This document shows positions 15,628-22,625 of a stretch of DNA of 33,709 nt, piece after piece; the first letter of the stretch is position 1; each line of letters opens with the position of its first letter. Position numbers and translations under genes: made by a program. The stretch is from Acidimicrobiales bacterium. Its GTDB lineage: Bacteria > Actinomycetota > Acidimicrobiia > Acidimicrobiales > Iamiaceae. The notes under the pieces are model-generated. The model was given only the letters and a program-made list of their open reading frames with translations. It made no database searches and was not told the origin of the DNA. The DNA lies in NCBI GenBank assembly GCA_025463985.1, contig JAODBM010000064.1, positions 1-33,709 of the forward strand, written 5' to 3'.

Positions 15628-17262
15628 GTGACAGAAGTGATCGACGCCGGCCAGCACCAGGCCGAGACCGGCGAGAAGGGCCTGCGATCCGGGACCCTGG
15701 GCTTGCTGTCGAGCGTGGTGATCGGTCTCGCCTCGACCGCGCCGGCATACAGTCTCGCCGCCACGCTCGGGTTCGTGGTCGTGGCGCTCGAGGGCGGCAA
15801 GCAGGCGCCCGCGATCATGATCCTCGCCTTCATCCCGATGATCTGCATCGCCTACGCCTACCAGGAGCTGAACAAGGAGGTGCCCGACTGCGGCACCACG
15901 TTCACCTGGGCGGCCAAGGCCTTCGGCCCCAGGGCGGGGTGGTTGGGCGGCTGGGGCATCATCGTCGCCGACATCATCGTCATGGCGAACCTCGCGCAGA
16001 TCGCCGGCCAGTACGGCTTCCTGCTGATCGGCTCCGACAACATCGCCGCCAACAAGTGGTGGGTCGCGCTGGCCGGGTGCGTCTGGATCGCGGTGATGAC
16101 CTGGATCTGCTACATCGGCATCGAGGTCTCCGCCAAGCTGCAGTACGCGCTGCTCGGCGTCGAGATCGTGGTCCTGAGCATCTTCTCGGTCACGGCGCTC
16201 ACGAAGGTCTACGGCCACCACGCGCCGGTGGGCTCGATCCACCCGGCGCTCTCGTGGTTCAACCCCATGCACATCACCAGCTTCAAGGGGTTCACGACCG
16301 CCATCCTCTTGGCCATCTTCATCTACTGGGGGTGGGACACCGCGGTGTCGGTCAACGAGGAGACGGCGGACTCGTCGAAGATCCCGGGTCGGGCCGCGGT
16401 GATCTCGACGCTCGTGCTGGTCGGCACCTACCTGCTCGTCACGGTGGCGGCCCAGGCGTACGCCGGCACCGGCGACACCGGCATCGGGCTCGCCAACGCC
16501 GACAACTCCGGCGACGTGCTCTCGATCCTGGGGAAGGCGGTGCTCGGCAGCGGGGTGGCAAAGGTGCTGATCTTCATGGTGCTCACGTCTGCGGCCGCGT
16601 CCACGCTCACGACGATCCTGCCGACGGCGCGCACGTCGCTGTCGATGGCGGCGTTCAAGGCGGCGCCGTCGCACTTCGCCCGCATCCATCCCAAGTACCT
16701 CACGCCCACGTGGTCGACGGTTGTGATGGGTGGCGTGTCGATCATCTTCTACGTCGGGCTCACGATCCTGAGCGACTCGATCCTGGCTGACACCATCGGC
16801 TCGATCGGCCTGGCCATCGCCTTCTACTACGGGCTCACCGGCTTCGCCTGCGTCTGGTGGTTCCGCAAGCGGCTCACGACCAGCTTCCGCGACTTCGTGC
16901 TGCGCGGCCTGCTGCCGTTCGCCGGTGGGCTCATGCTGCTGGCCGCGTTCGTCGAGAGCGCCAAGAACATGTACGCGTCCGACTACGGCAACACGTCGTT
17001 CCACGGCATCGGTGGCGTGTTCATCCTCGGCATCGGGTCGCTGCTGTTGGGCGTGGTGATGATGTTCATCTGGCAGCTGTTCTCCCCCGACTACTTCCGG
17101 GGCCGCACGCTGAACGCGGCGACCAACGTGGTCGTCCTCGACGACGGCACGCTCGACCAGGTCGGCGTCGGCACGCCGGACTCGCCGCAGCGACAGCACA
17201 CGGTGCTGCCCCCCGACGAGCTCGACGGCCGGGAGGACGACCAGCTCGACCCGACTCCCTGA
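15628..17262 (+). CDS. APC superfamily amino acid/amine permease
   Basis: A 544-residue integral membrane protein starting at the GTG at 15628, preceded by GGAGAG. The N-terminal GLLSSVVIGLASTAPAYSLA stretch is the unwound first helix typical of APC transporters. It is followed by PDCGTTFTWAAKAFGPRAGW, conserved between helices 2 and 3, and about twelve hydrophobic segments through residue 490. A charged cytoplasmic tail (about 495-544) ends in an Asp/Glu-rich stretch. It should import amino acids or amines by proton or sodium symport. It diverges from the saccharopine-dehydrogenase-family gene, which with nearby gabT supports an amine or omega-amino-acid substrate. The exact substrate is not shown. 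Confidence 0.9.
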   Translation: MTEVIDAGQHQAETGEKGLRSGTLGLLSSVVIGLASTAPAYSLAATLGFVVVALEGGKQAPAIMILAFIPMICIAYAYQELNKEVPDCGTTFTWAAKAFGPRAGWLGGWGIIVADIIVMANLAQIAGQYGFLLIGSDNIAANKWWVALAGCVWIAVMTWICYIGIEVSAKLQYALLGVEIVVLSIFSVTALTKVYGHHAPVGSIHPALSWFNPMHITSFKGFTTAILLAIFIYWGWDTAVSVNEETADSSKIPGRAAVISTLVLVGTYLLVTVAAQAYAGTGDTGIGLANADNSGDVLSILGKAVLGSGVAKVLIFMVLTSAAASTLTTILPTARTSLSMAAFKAAPSHFARIHPKYLTPTWSTVVMGGVSIIFYVGLTILSDSILADTIGSIGLAIAFYYGLTGFACVWWFRKRLTTSFRDFVLRGLLPFAGGLMLLAAFVESAKNMYASDYGNTSFHGIGGVFILGIGSLLLGVVMMFIWQLFSPDYFRGRTLNAATNVVVLDDGTLDQVGVGTPDSPQRQHTVLPPDELDGREDDQLDPTP

Positions 17263-17334
17263 GGGCCGGGCCGCCGGGCCGTCGGGCTGCCGGGCTGCCG
17301 GGCTGCCGGGCTGCTGGGCTGCTGGGCTGCCGGG
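17263..17334. repeat. 8-bp tandem repeat, nine copies
   Basis: Starting immediately after the permease stop, an 8-bp unit close to CTGCCGGG repeats nine times: GGGCCGGG, CCGCCGGG, CCGTCGGG, three CTGCCGGG, two CTGCTGGG and a last CTGCCGGG. The centre is nearly perfect and the left end is degenerate. The unit length is not a multiple of three, consistent with non-coding DNA. It is a likely variable-number repeat. Confidence 0.9.
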
Positions 17335-17340
17335 GAAGTT

Positions 17341-17354
17341 CTTGCTTCGGCAAG
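17341..17354. other. Short hairpin with TTCG tetraloop
   Basis: CTTGC-TTCG-GCAAG pairs perfectly for 5 bp with a C(UUCG)G closing geometry that is exceptionally stable in RNA. It lies 36 bp before the start of the VOC enzyme gene and 6 bp after the tandem repeat, without a T-tract. It could be a leader hairpin or part of a terminator for the permease gene. Confidence 0.4.
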
Positions 17355-17389
17355 CGCATCGCCCACGGGCGGCACCTAGCCTGGCGCTC

Positions 17390-17971
17390 ATGACGCGGGA
17401 CGAGCCGAAATGGCGGGGCATCAACCACCTCGCGCTGATCACCAACGACATGGATGCGACCGTGCGCTTCTACCACGGCGTGCTGGGCGCCCAGCTGGTG
17501 GCCACCATCGGCGCGCCGGGCTTCCGGCACTACTTCTTCGAGTTCGGGCCTGAGCAGACGGTGGCCTTCTTCGAGTACTCGGACCTCGTGGTCGACACGT
17601 TCGCCAAGCCCGCCGGCGTGCCCGACCCGCGAGCCATCCAGTTCGACCACCTCTCGTTCAACCTGCCAGACGAGCATGCGCTCAACGAACTTCGGGCCCG
17701 CCTCGAGGCCAACAGCTGCGAGGTCACCGAGGTCGTCGACCACCAGATCATGCGGTCGATCTACTTCTCGGACCCCAGCGGCATCGCTCTCGAGGCATCG
17801 TGCTGGATGGTGGACGCGACCGGGCGCCATCCCGACTACGGCGACGCCACCCTGTTCGGCGACCCCGATCCGGTCGCGGCCGTGCGCGAGCTGCGCGAGC
17901 GCGGCCACGTGGCCTCGACGCCGCGGACCCACCTGGTCCACGACGCCGACAAGGTGCCCGACCCGGCCTGA
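17390..17971 (+). CDS. VOC superfamily metalloenzyme (glyoxalase/extradiol dioxygenase-like)
   Basis: A 193-residue protein starting at the ATG at 17390. Two VOC modules are visible: INHLALITNDMDATVRFYHG at the start, and FDHLSFNLPDEHALNEL near residue 85 with SIYFSDPSGIALEASC closing the second. The expected metal triad is a His in INHLAL, a His in FDHLSF and a Glu in ALEASC, as in type I extradiol dioxygenases and glyoxalases. The C-terminal 50 residues form an extra acidic tail. The substrate is unknown, and no aromatic-degradation genes flank it. It ends just before a strong GC hairpin and a convergent Ddn-like gene. Confidence 0.85.
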   Translation: MTRDEPKWRGINHLALITNDMDATVRFYHGVLGAQLVATIGAPGFRHYFFEFGPEQTVAFFEYSDLVVDTFAKPAGVPDPRAIQFDHLSFNLPDEHALNELRARLEANSCEVTEVVDHQIMRSIYFSDPSGIALEASCWMVDATGRHPDYGDATLFGDPDPVAAVRELRERGHVASTPRTHLVHDADKVPDPA

Positions 17972-17986
17972 GCTCGGGCGGGGCGC

Positions 17987-18006
17987 GGCGGGCGCGGCCG
18001 CCCGCC
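17987..18006. terminator. GC-rich hairpin between convergent genes
   Basis: GGCGGGCG-CGGC-CGCCCGCC forms a perfect 8-bp stem with a 4-base loop, between the VOC gene stop (17971) and the stop of the Ddn-like gene (18015). The position suits a bidirectional terminator. There is no T-tract on either strand. Confidence 0.5.
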
Positions 18007-18014
18007 CGCCGGCG

Positions 18015-18431
18015 TCAGCCGGCGCGGTTGAGGGCGATGACCGGGATCAGCCGGTCGGCCTTCTCCTGGTACTCGGCGAAGCCGGGGTAGCGCTCGGCCT
18101 GGATGGCGTACAGCCGGTCACGCTCCTCGCGGGGCATGACCTCGGCCTCGGCCTCGTAGGAGTCGCTGCCGACCTCGACGGTGACCTGCGGGTTGGCCAG
18201 GAGGTTGTGGTACCAGTCGGGATTCGTCGGGGCACCGGCCTTCGAGGCGAACACCACGATGCGGTCGCCGTCCTGCAGGTACATCAGCGGCACGGTGCGG
18301 GTCTGGCCGCTCCTCGCGCCGATGGTGGTCAGCAGCATCATCGGCGCACCCTCGAAGTTGCCTCCGACGCGCCCCTCGTTGTTGCGGAACTCATCGACGA
18401 TCGAGCGGTTGAAGTCGTTCATGTCCGACAT
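18015..18431 (-). CDS. Deazaflavin-dependent nitroreductase family protein (Ddn-like)
   Basis: A 138-residue single-domain protein. The family pattern is clear: LLTTIGARSGQTRTVPLMYL (34-53), then a strand reading RIVVFASKAGAPTNPDWYHN, LLANPQVTVEVG, and the closing segment YPGFAEYQEKADRLIPVI. These split-beta-barrel proteins, related to mycobacterial Ddn, bind F420H2 and reduce quinones or nitro compounds; many are membrane-associated. The start ATG at 18431 follows GAGGAG ten bases upstream; a second ATG three codons in is also possible. A second family member lies at 24424-24861 in this window. Confidence 0.9.
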   Translation of the reverse strand: MSDMNDFNRSIVDEFRNNEGRVGGNFEGAPMMLLTTIGARSGQTRTVPLMYLQDGDRIVVFASKAGAPTNPDWYHNLLANPQVTVEVGSDSYEAEAEVMPREERDRLYAIQAERYPGFAEYQEKADRLIPVIALNRAG

Positions 18432-18512
18432 GGCTTTGGGTCTCCTCGTGCCGCCGCGGCGCGTCTTGGTTGCTCCCTCAACTATGGCGGCCGCGGGAGG
18501 CGAACACGAACA

Positions 18513-18550
18513 GGGGCGGGGCGGGCGGGACGGGGCGGGCCGGGGCGGGG
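18513..18550 (+). other. G-quadruplex-type tract of eight G-runs
   Basis: The plus strand carries eight runs of three or four G in 38 bases, separated by one or two bases. It begins 3 bp past the stop of the minus-strand gene 18554-19036 and lies 81 bp before the start of the Ddn-like gene. The G-rich strand is the template for both minus-strand genes. Confidence 0.7.
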
Positions 18551-18553
18551 CGC

Positions 18554-19036
18554 TCAGGCGAGCCCTGCGTCGGTGGCGACCGACTGCCAGAGGTCGCGGT
18601 CGATGTCCAGCACGAGCGGCGTCGGCCCGGCGTCGGGACCGGCGATCACGATGCGGCCGATGTGGCCGATGCTGCGCAGGGCATCGGCGTCGGCCGCCGG
18701 GTCGAAGTCGATGGCGAGCACGTCGCGCTCGCCCTCGTCGGGATCCTCCTCGTGGACCTCACCGGCGTCGTCGACGAGCGCCGGCCAGACCTCGAGGCGC
18801 AGGCGCCGGTCGCCGACCCATGCGCCGAGCCCGCTGGCGCTGACGTCGTATCCGAAGACGAGGCGGCTGCCCTCGGGCGGCTCGTGCAGCCCGGCTTGGA
18901 GCACCTGCAGCGCCGGCGGATCACCCGTGGCATCGACCTCGACCACCACGGCACGCAGCCGGTCGGTGTCGACCACGTAGCTGCGGGCCACGGGCAGGCC
19001 AGCGGACCAGCGCGGTTCGTGGTCCACCGGCGTCAC
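18554..19036 (-). CDS. Hypothetical protein, acidic, unknown family
   Basis: A 160-residue protein from a GTG at 19036. It is acidic, with many Asp and Glu, and reads as beta-rich: [47 protein letters not shown] and [20 protein letters not shown]. No signal peptide, membrane segment or catalytic motif is visible. The GC-rich third-position pattern fits this frame rather than the antisense frame. It starts 95 bp from the divergent TIGR03086 gene. I do not recognise the family. Confidence 0.6.
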   Translation of the reverse strand: MTPVDHEPRWSAGLPVARSYVVDTDRLRAVVVEVDATGDPPALQVLQAGLHEPPEGSRLVFGYDVSASGLGAWVGDRRLRLEVWPALVDDAGEVHEEDPDEGERDVLAIDFDPAADADALRSIGHIGRIVIAGPDAGPTPLVLDIDRDLWQSVATDAGLA

Positions 19037-19131
19037 TCGGCGGTCGGGCGGTGAGCGAGCATCGGCGCATCATCGCGCCGCGATGCGCCACGATGGTCGT
19101 CCGACATCGCCGCAACGACCGGGGCGCCCCC

Positions 19132-19680
19132 ATGACCGAGATCTCCGACCGCTACCGCCGCCGGGCCCAAGCGTTCCAGGCCCGGGTCGACGCCGTGCCC
19201 GAGGACCGCTGGGAGTCGCCGTCGCCGTGCGACGAATGGACCGCCCGCGGCGTCGTCAGCCATGTCGTCGCGACCCATGGCATGTTCCTCGGGTTCGTGG
19301 ACCGCGACCTCGGCCCGATCCCGCCGGTCGACGCCGACCCCAGCGCCGCGTTCGCGTCGGTCAGCGCCGTCGTGCTGGCCGACCTGGAAGACCCCGAGCG
19401 GGCGGCGGCCGGCTTCGAAGGCTTCTCCGGGCCGACCACGTTCGAGAGCTCGGTCGACCGCTTCCTGTCGTTCGACCTGATCATCCACGGCTGGGACCTG
19501 GCCCGCGCCACCGGCCAGGACGACCGCATCGACCCGGTCGACATCGACGGCGCGCTCGAGGCGGCGCAGGCGTTCGGCCCCGCGATGCGCAACCCGCGGG
19601 CGTTCGGTCCCGAGGTCGAGCCGCCGGCCGACGCCGACGACCAGGCCCGGCTGCTCGCGTTCCTGGGTCGCCAGCCCTGA
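19132..19680 (+). CDS. TIGR03086-type metal-binding protein (DinB / mycothiol isomerase-like)
   Basis: A 182-residue protein starting at the ATG at 19132. The N-terminal helical bundle begins [20 protein letters not shown], followed by [18 protein letters not shown] (30-46) with H44, and later [16 protein letters not shown] (113-128) with H119. This His/Glu/His arrangement is the metal site of the DinB and mycothiol-dependent maleylpyruvate isomerase superfamily. These proteins are abundant in mycothiol-making actinobacteria and may transfer or remove thiol adducts; most lack a known substrate. The gene is divergent from 18554-19036 and 161 bp upstream of a crotonase gene. Confidence 0.87.
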   Translation: MTEISDRYRRRAQAFQARVDAVPEDRWESPSPCDEWTARGVVSHVVATHGMFLGFVDRDLGPIPPVDADPSAAFASVSAVVLADLEDPERAAAGFEGFSGPTTFESSVDRFLSFDLIIHGWDLARATGQDDRIDPVDIDGALEAAQAFGPAMRNPRAFGPEVEPPADADDQARLLAFLGRQP

Positions 19681-19766
19681 CCCTTCGAGCCGGTGCGTCG
19701 GTCCGGCGCGAGCCGCCGACCGGCCTCAGCGGCCGCGCCATGCCCTGCGTCGTCCACTCGACATTC

Positions 19767-19808
19767 GGCCGTCGGCGCAGAATCGGCGCAGAATCTGCGC
19801 CGACGGCC
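19767..19808. promoter_or_regulatory. Perfect 15-bp inverted repeat with internal direct repeat
   Basis: GGCCGTCGGCGCAGA (19767-19781) and its exact reverse complement (19794-19808) flank a 12-base loop. Inside, TCGGCGCAGAA occurs twice in tandem (19772-19782 and 19783-19793), so the element has three CGGCGCAGA half-sites, two direct and one inverted. It ends 33 bp before the crotonase ATG (19842). It could be an operator, a leader hairpin, or a terminator of the upstream gene; no T-tract follows. Confidence 0.75.
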
Positions 19809-19841
19809 AGTCCGCGGTCGTCCACGAGCCGGGAGCACCCA

Positions 19842-20648
19842 ATGTCCGACCCCTATGCCCCCTTCCCGAACCTGCGCGTGGATCGGCCGGCCGACCACGT
19901 GCTGCGCCTGACCCTCGACGGTCCGGGGCTCAACGCCGTGACGCCCGACCTGCATCGCGAGCTGGCCGACGTGTGGCTGGCCGTCGACCGCGACCCCGAC
20001 GTCCACGTGGCCTTGATCCGCGGTGAGGGCAAGGCGTTCTCGGCGGGCGGGAGCTTCGAGCTGCTCGACCAGATGATCGGCGACTACGCCTCGCGCACCC
20101 GCGTCATGCGCGAAGCCCGTGACCTGGTGTTCAACGTGATCAACTGCTCGAAGCCCATCGTCTCCGCGATCCACGGCCCGGCGGTGGGGGCCGGGCTCGT
20201 CGCCGCCCTGCTCGCCGACGTCTCGGTGGCTGCCCGCACGGCACGGATCATCGACGGTCACACCCGCCTCGGCGTCGCCGCCGGCGACCATGCCGCCATC
20301 TGCTGGCCACTCCTGTGCGGCATGGCCAAGGCCAAGTACTACCTGCTCACCTGCGAGACGCTGACCGGTGAGGAGGCCGAGCGCATCGGCCTCGTGTCGC
20401 TGTGCATCGACGACGATCGGGTGCAGGAGCGGGCGCTCGAGGTCGCCGTCGGGCTGGCCGCCGGCGCCCAGAGCGCGCTGCGCTGGACCAAGCACACGCT
20501 CAACCACTGGTACCGGGCCCAGACCGCCGTGCTCGACGCCTCGCTGGCGTACGAGTTCTACGGCTTCGGCGGCCCGGACGCGGCGGAGGGCCTGGCCAGC
20601 CACCGCGAGAAGCGCCCGCCGCACTTCACCGGCCCGACCAGCGAGTAG
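19842..20648 (+). CDS. Enoyl-CoA hydratase/isomerase family protein (crotonase fold)
   Basis: A 268-residue protein starting at the ATG at 19842 with a GGGAG ribosome-binding site. Crotonase features: [15 protein letters not shown] near residues 28-42, the CoA/oxyanion loop [10 protein letters not shown] (67-76), [15 protein letters not shown] (112-126) and the helix [11 protein letters not shown]. Both glutamates of classic enoyl-CoA hydratase are replaced: the first position is V120 and the second is H140 ([13 protein letters not shown]). A hydratase mechanism of the usual kind is therefore unlikely, and the enzyme may be an isomerase, a hydrolase or another crotonase-type reaction. Preceded by the inverted repeat at 19767-19808. 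The paralogue at 1328-2110 keeps one glutamate. Confidence 0.88.
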   Translation: MSDPYAPFPNLRVDRPADHVLRLTLDGPGLNAVTPDLHRELADVWLAVDRDPDVHVALIRGEGKAFSAGGSFELLDQMIGDYASRTRVMREARDLVFNVINCSKPIVSAIHGPAVGAGLVAALLADVSVAARTARIIDGHTRLGVAAGDHAAICWPLLCGMAKAKYYLLTCETLTGEEAERIGLVSLCIDDDRVQERALEVAVGLAAGAQSALRWTKHTLNHWYRAQTAVLDASLAYEFYGFGGPDAAEGLASHREKRPPHFTGPTSE

Positions 20649-20712
20649 CGCGGCAGCCCGATGGGCGTGCGGGGCGGGCGTACAGGTTGTGCGCGGCCCG
20701 TAGCCTGGGCCC

Positions 20713-21741
20713 ATGGCTGATCTGGTGTTGCAGACCGTGCCGCTGGGCGCCCAGTGGCCCACCATCGACCCGTTCCTCTTCTGTGCACACCACGACGACG
20801 CGTATCCGAGCGCCAACGACCGCATGGGGCCGGACGCCTCGCTCGAAGGCCGCGAGATCGGCCAGGACTTCGCCCAGAAAGACGGCTGGAACATGTATCA
20901 CGGCTCGGTGGTGCCGGGCTTTCCGCCCCACCCGCACCGCGGCTTCGAGACCGTCACGTTCGTGCGCAAGGGCCTGATCGACCACGCCGACTCGCTCGGT
21001 GCCGCCGCCCGATTCGGCCGCGGCGACGTGCAGTGGCTCACCGCCGGGCGCGGCGTCGTCCACTCCGAGATGTTCCCGCTGCTCGACCAGCAGCGCGACA
21101 ACCCGCTCGAGCTCTTCCAGATCTGGCTCAACCTGCCGGCGACCGACAAGCTGTCCGACCCGTACTTCACGATGTTGTGGGCCGAGGACATCCCCCGCAT
21201 CACGAGCACCGATGAGCACGGGCGCACGAGCGAGGTCACGGTGATCGCCGGCGAGCTGTTCGGCGCCACGCCACCGGCCCCGCCCCCCATCTCGTGGGCG
21301 GCCCGGCCCGAGGCCGACATCGGCATCTGGCACGTCCGCCTCGACCCGGGCGCGTCCGTCACGCTTCCCGCGGCGGCCAACCCGGACTCGGTCCGCACGA
21401 TCTACGTCTTCGAGGGCGCCGGCGCACAGCTCGGCACCACCGAGGTCGACGCCAACACGGGCTCGGTGGTGCGCAGCGAGGTGCCGGCCACCATCACGGC
21501 CGGCGACGAACCGATCGAGGCGCTCGTGCTCCAAGGACGACCCATCGGCGAGCCTGTGGCGCGCTACGGCCCGTTCGTGATGAACACGGAGTCCGAGATC
21601 GAGCAGGCGTTCGAGGACTACCGCACGACCGGTTTCGGCGGGTGGCCCTGGCCCGAGGACGACCCGGTCCACCCCCGCGACAAGGGCCGCTTCGCCCGCC
21701 ACGCCGACGGCCGCGTCGAAGAGCTCGACCTCGCTCGCTGA
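20713..21741 (+). CDS. Pirin family protein
   Basis: A 342-residue bicupin. The N-terminal cupin shows VPGFPPHPHRGFETVTFV with iron ligands H73 and H75, and GRGVVHSEMF with H117 and E119, matching the His-His-His-Glu set of pirins. The C-terminal cupin (about 190-285) lacks these residues, as is usual. Some pirins act as quercetin dioxygenases and others as redox-sensing regulators; the role here is unknown. The final 55 residues (GFGGWPWPEDDPVHP) form the family C-terminal tail. It starts 64 bp after the crotonase gene. Confidence 0.93.
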   Translation: MADLVLQTVPLGAQWPTIDPFLFCAHHDDAYPSANDRMGPDASLEGREIGQDFAQKDGWNMYHGSVVPGFPPHPHRGFETVTFVRKGLIDHADSLGAAARFGRGDVQWLTAGRGVVHSEMFPLLDQQRDNPLELFQIWLNLPATDKLSDPYFTMLWAEDIPRITSTDEHGRTSEVTVIAGELFGATPPAPPPISWAARPEADIGIWHVRLDPGASVTLPAAANPDSVRTIYVFEGAGAQLGTTEVDANTGSVVRSEVPATITAGDEPIEALVLQGRPIGEPVARYGPFVMNTESEIEQAFEDYRTTGFGGWPWPEDDPVHPRDKGRFARHADGRVEELDLAR

Positions 21742-21781
21742 GGGCCGACCGTTCAGTGCCAGGCCGGCGTATGGCTCCCGC

Positions 21782-22420
21782 TCAGACGAGGCGGCGGAAG
21801 ATCAGCTGGCTCGTGGCCGCCGGGTCGTCGGCGAACACGTCGGCGGCGTCCTTGTCGATCTTCTCGACCCAGGCCGGGTCTTGCTGGAGCGCCAGGTTCC
21901 CCTGCTCGAGGGCGCGGATGTCCTCGAAGCCTGTGACCCAGGAGACGGCACCGTACGGACCGGTCACCCCGGCCAGGAACATGGTCGGATGGTCGGTGAT
22001 CTTCTCGCCGGCGATCGCCAGGTCGACGCCCACGGCCATCGCCTTGGCGATCTGCCCACCGGCGCAGACCGAGTTGACCACGGTGACGTAGTTGATCACG
22101 CGGTTCGGGTCGACCTCGCCGTGGATCACCTGGGCCAGGCCGTCGTCGATGCCGCCGACCGTGTGCTTCGCGAAGCCCTCGCTGCCCTTCTGCACGTCGG
22201 CGTCGGCCACGAGCGCGTCGCCGGCGGCCTCGAGCGTGGCGAGGTCCGGTACGAACGTCGACCACGAGATCGTGCCGAGCCCCGGAGAGAAGGTCGCGGC
22301 GTAGAGCGAGATCGGCAGCCCGGTGGCCTTGACGGCCCGCTCGGTCTGCGCGACGGCCCACGCCACGCCCTCCTGCGGATCCCCCGGCGCCAGGCGCGTG
22401 GAACGGACGAACAGGTACAT
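21782..22420 (-). CDS. Protein with two related alpha/beta halves, unknown function
   Basis: A 212-residue protein starting at the ATG at 22420. The two halves resemble each other. Residues 40-80 read ATFSPGLGTISWSTFVPDLA then TLEAAGDALVADADVQK; residues 147-190 read AGVTGPYGAVSWVTGFEDI then RALEQGNLALQQDPAWVEK. Each half has a beta-alpha-beta-beta-alpha pattern like the dimeric ferredoxin-like barrel (EthD, NIPSNAP or ABM types), so the chain probably folds as a fused dimer. No signal peptide is seen. The family and substrate are not recognised. The gene lies between convergent pirin and a divergent RNA helicase gene. Confidence 0.65.
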   Translation of the reverse strand: MYLFVRSTRLAPGDPQEGVAWAVAQTERAVKATGLPISLYAATFSPGLGTISWSTFVPDLATLEAAGDALVADADVQKGSEGFAKHTVGGIDDGLAQVIHGEVDPNRVINYVTVVNSVCAGGQIAKAMAVGVDLAIAGEKITDHPTMFLAGVTGPYGAVSWVTGFEDIRALEQGNLALQQDPAWVEKIDKDAADVFADDPAATSQLIFRRLV

Positions 22421-22625
22421 GCCGTTGCCCCCTTTGCAGGCCCGCCCGGACCCGCTTGAGGAGCATCGCGCCGCCGACTGAGGGTGTCCATCGGAAGTCC
22501 AGAAAGTGGTTCCACCGGCTCGAGGGCCCGCGAGGTCGAGCGGCCCTTCGCCACCATGCAGCGCGGGCTGGCGGCGCGACCGGTCGAGCGCCGTAAGGTC
22601 GAACTACGCCAGCGAGTGGAGAGCC

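Noticed and set aside
17263-17334. CRISPR array
   Set aside because: The repeat unit is 8 bp with no spacers; it is a simple tandem repeat.
15214-17451. A 745-codon minus-strand frame antisense to the APC permease
   Set aside because: The translation is His/Arg/Asp-rich without motifs, while the plus strand encodes an unmistakable transporter.
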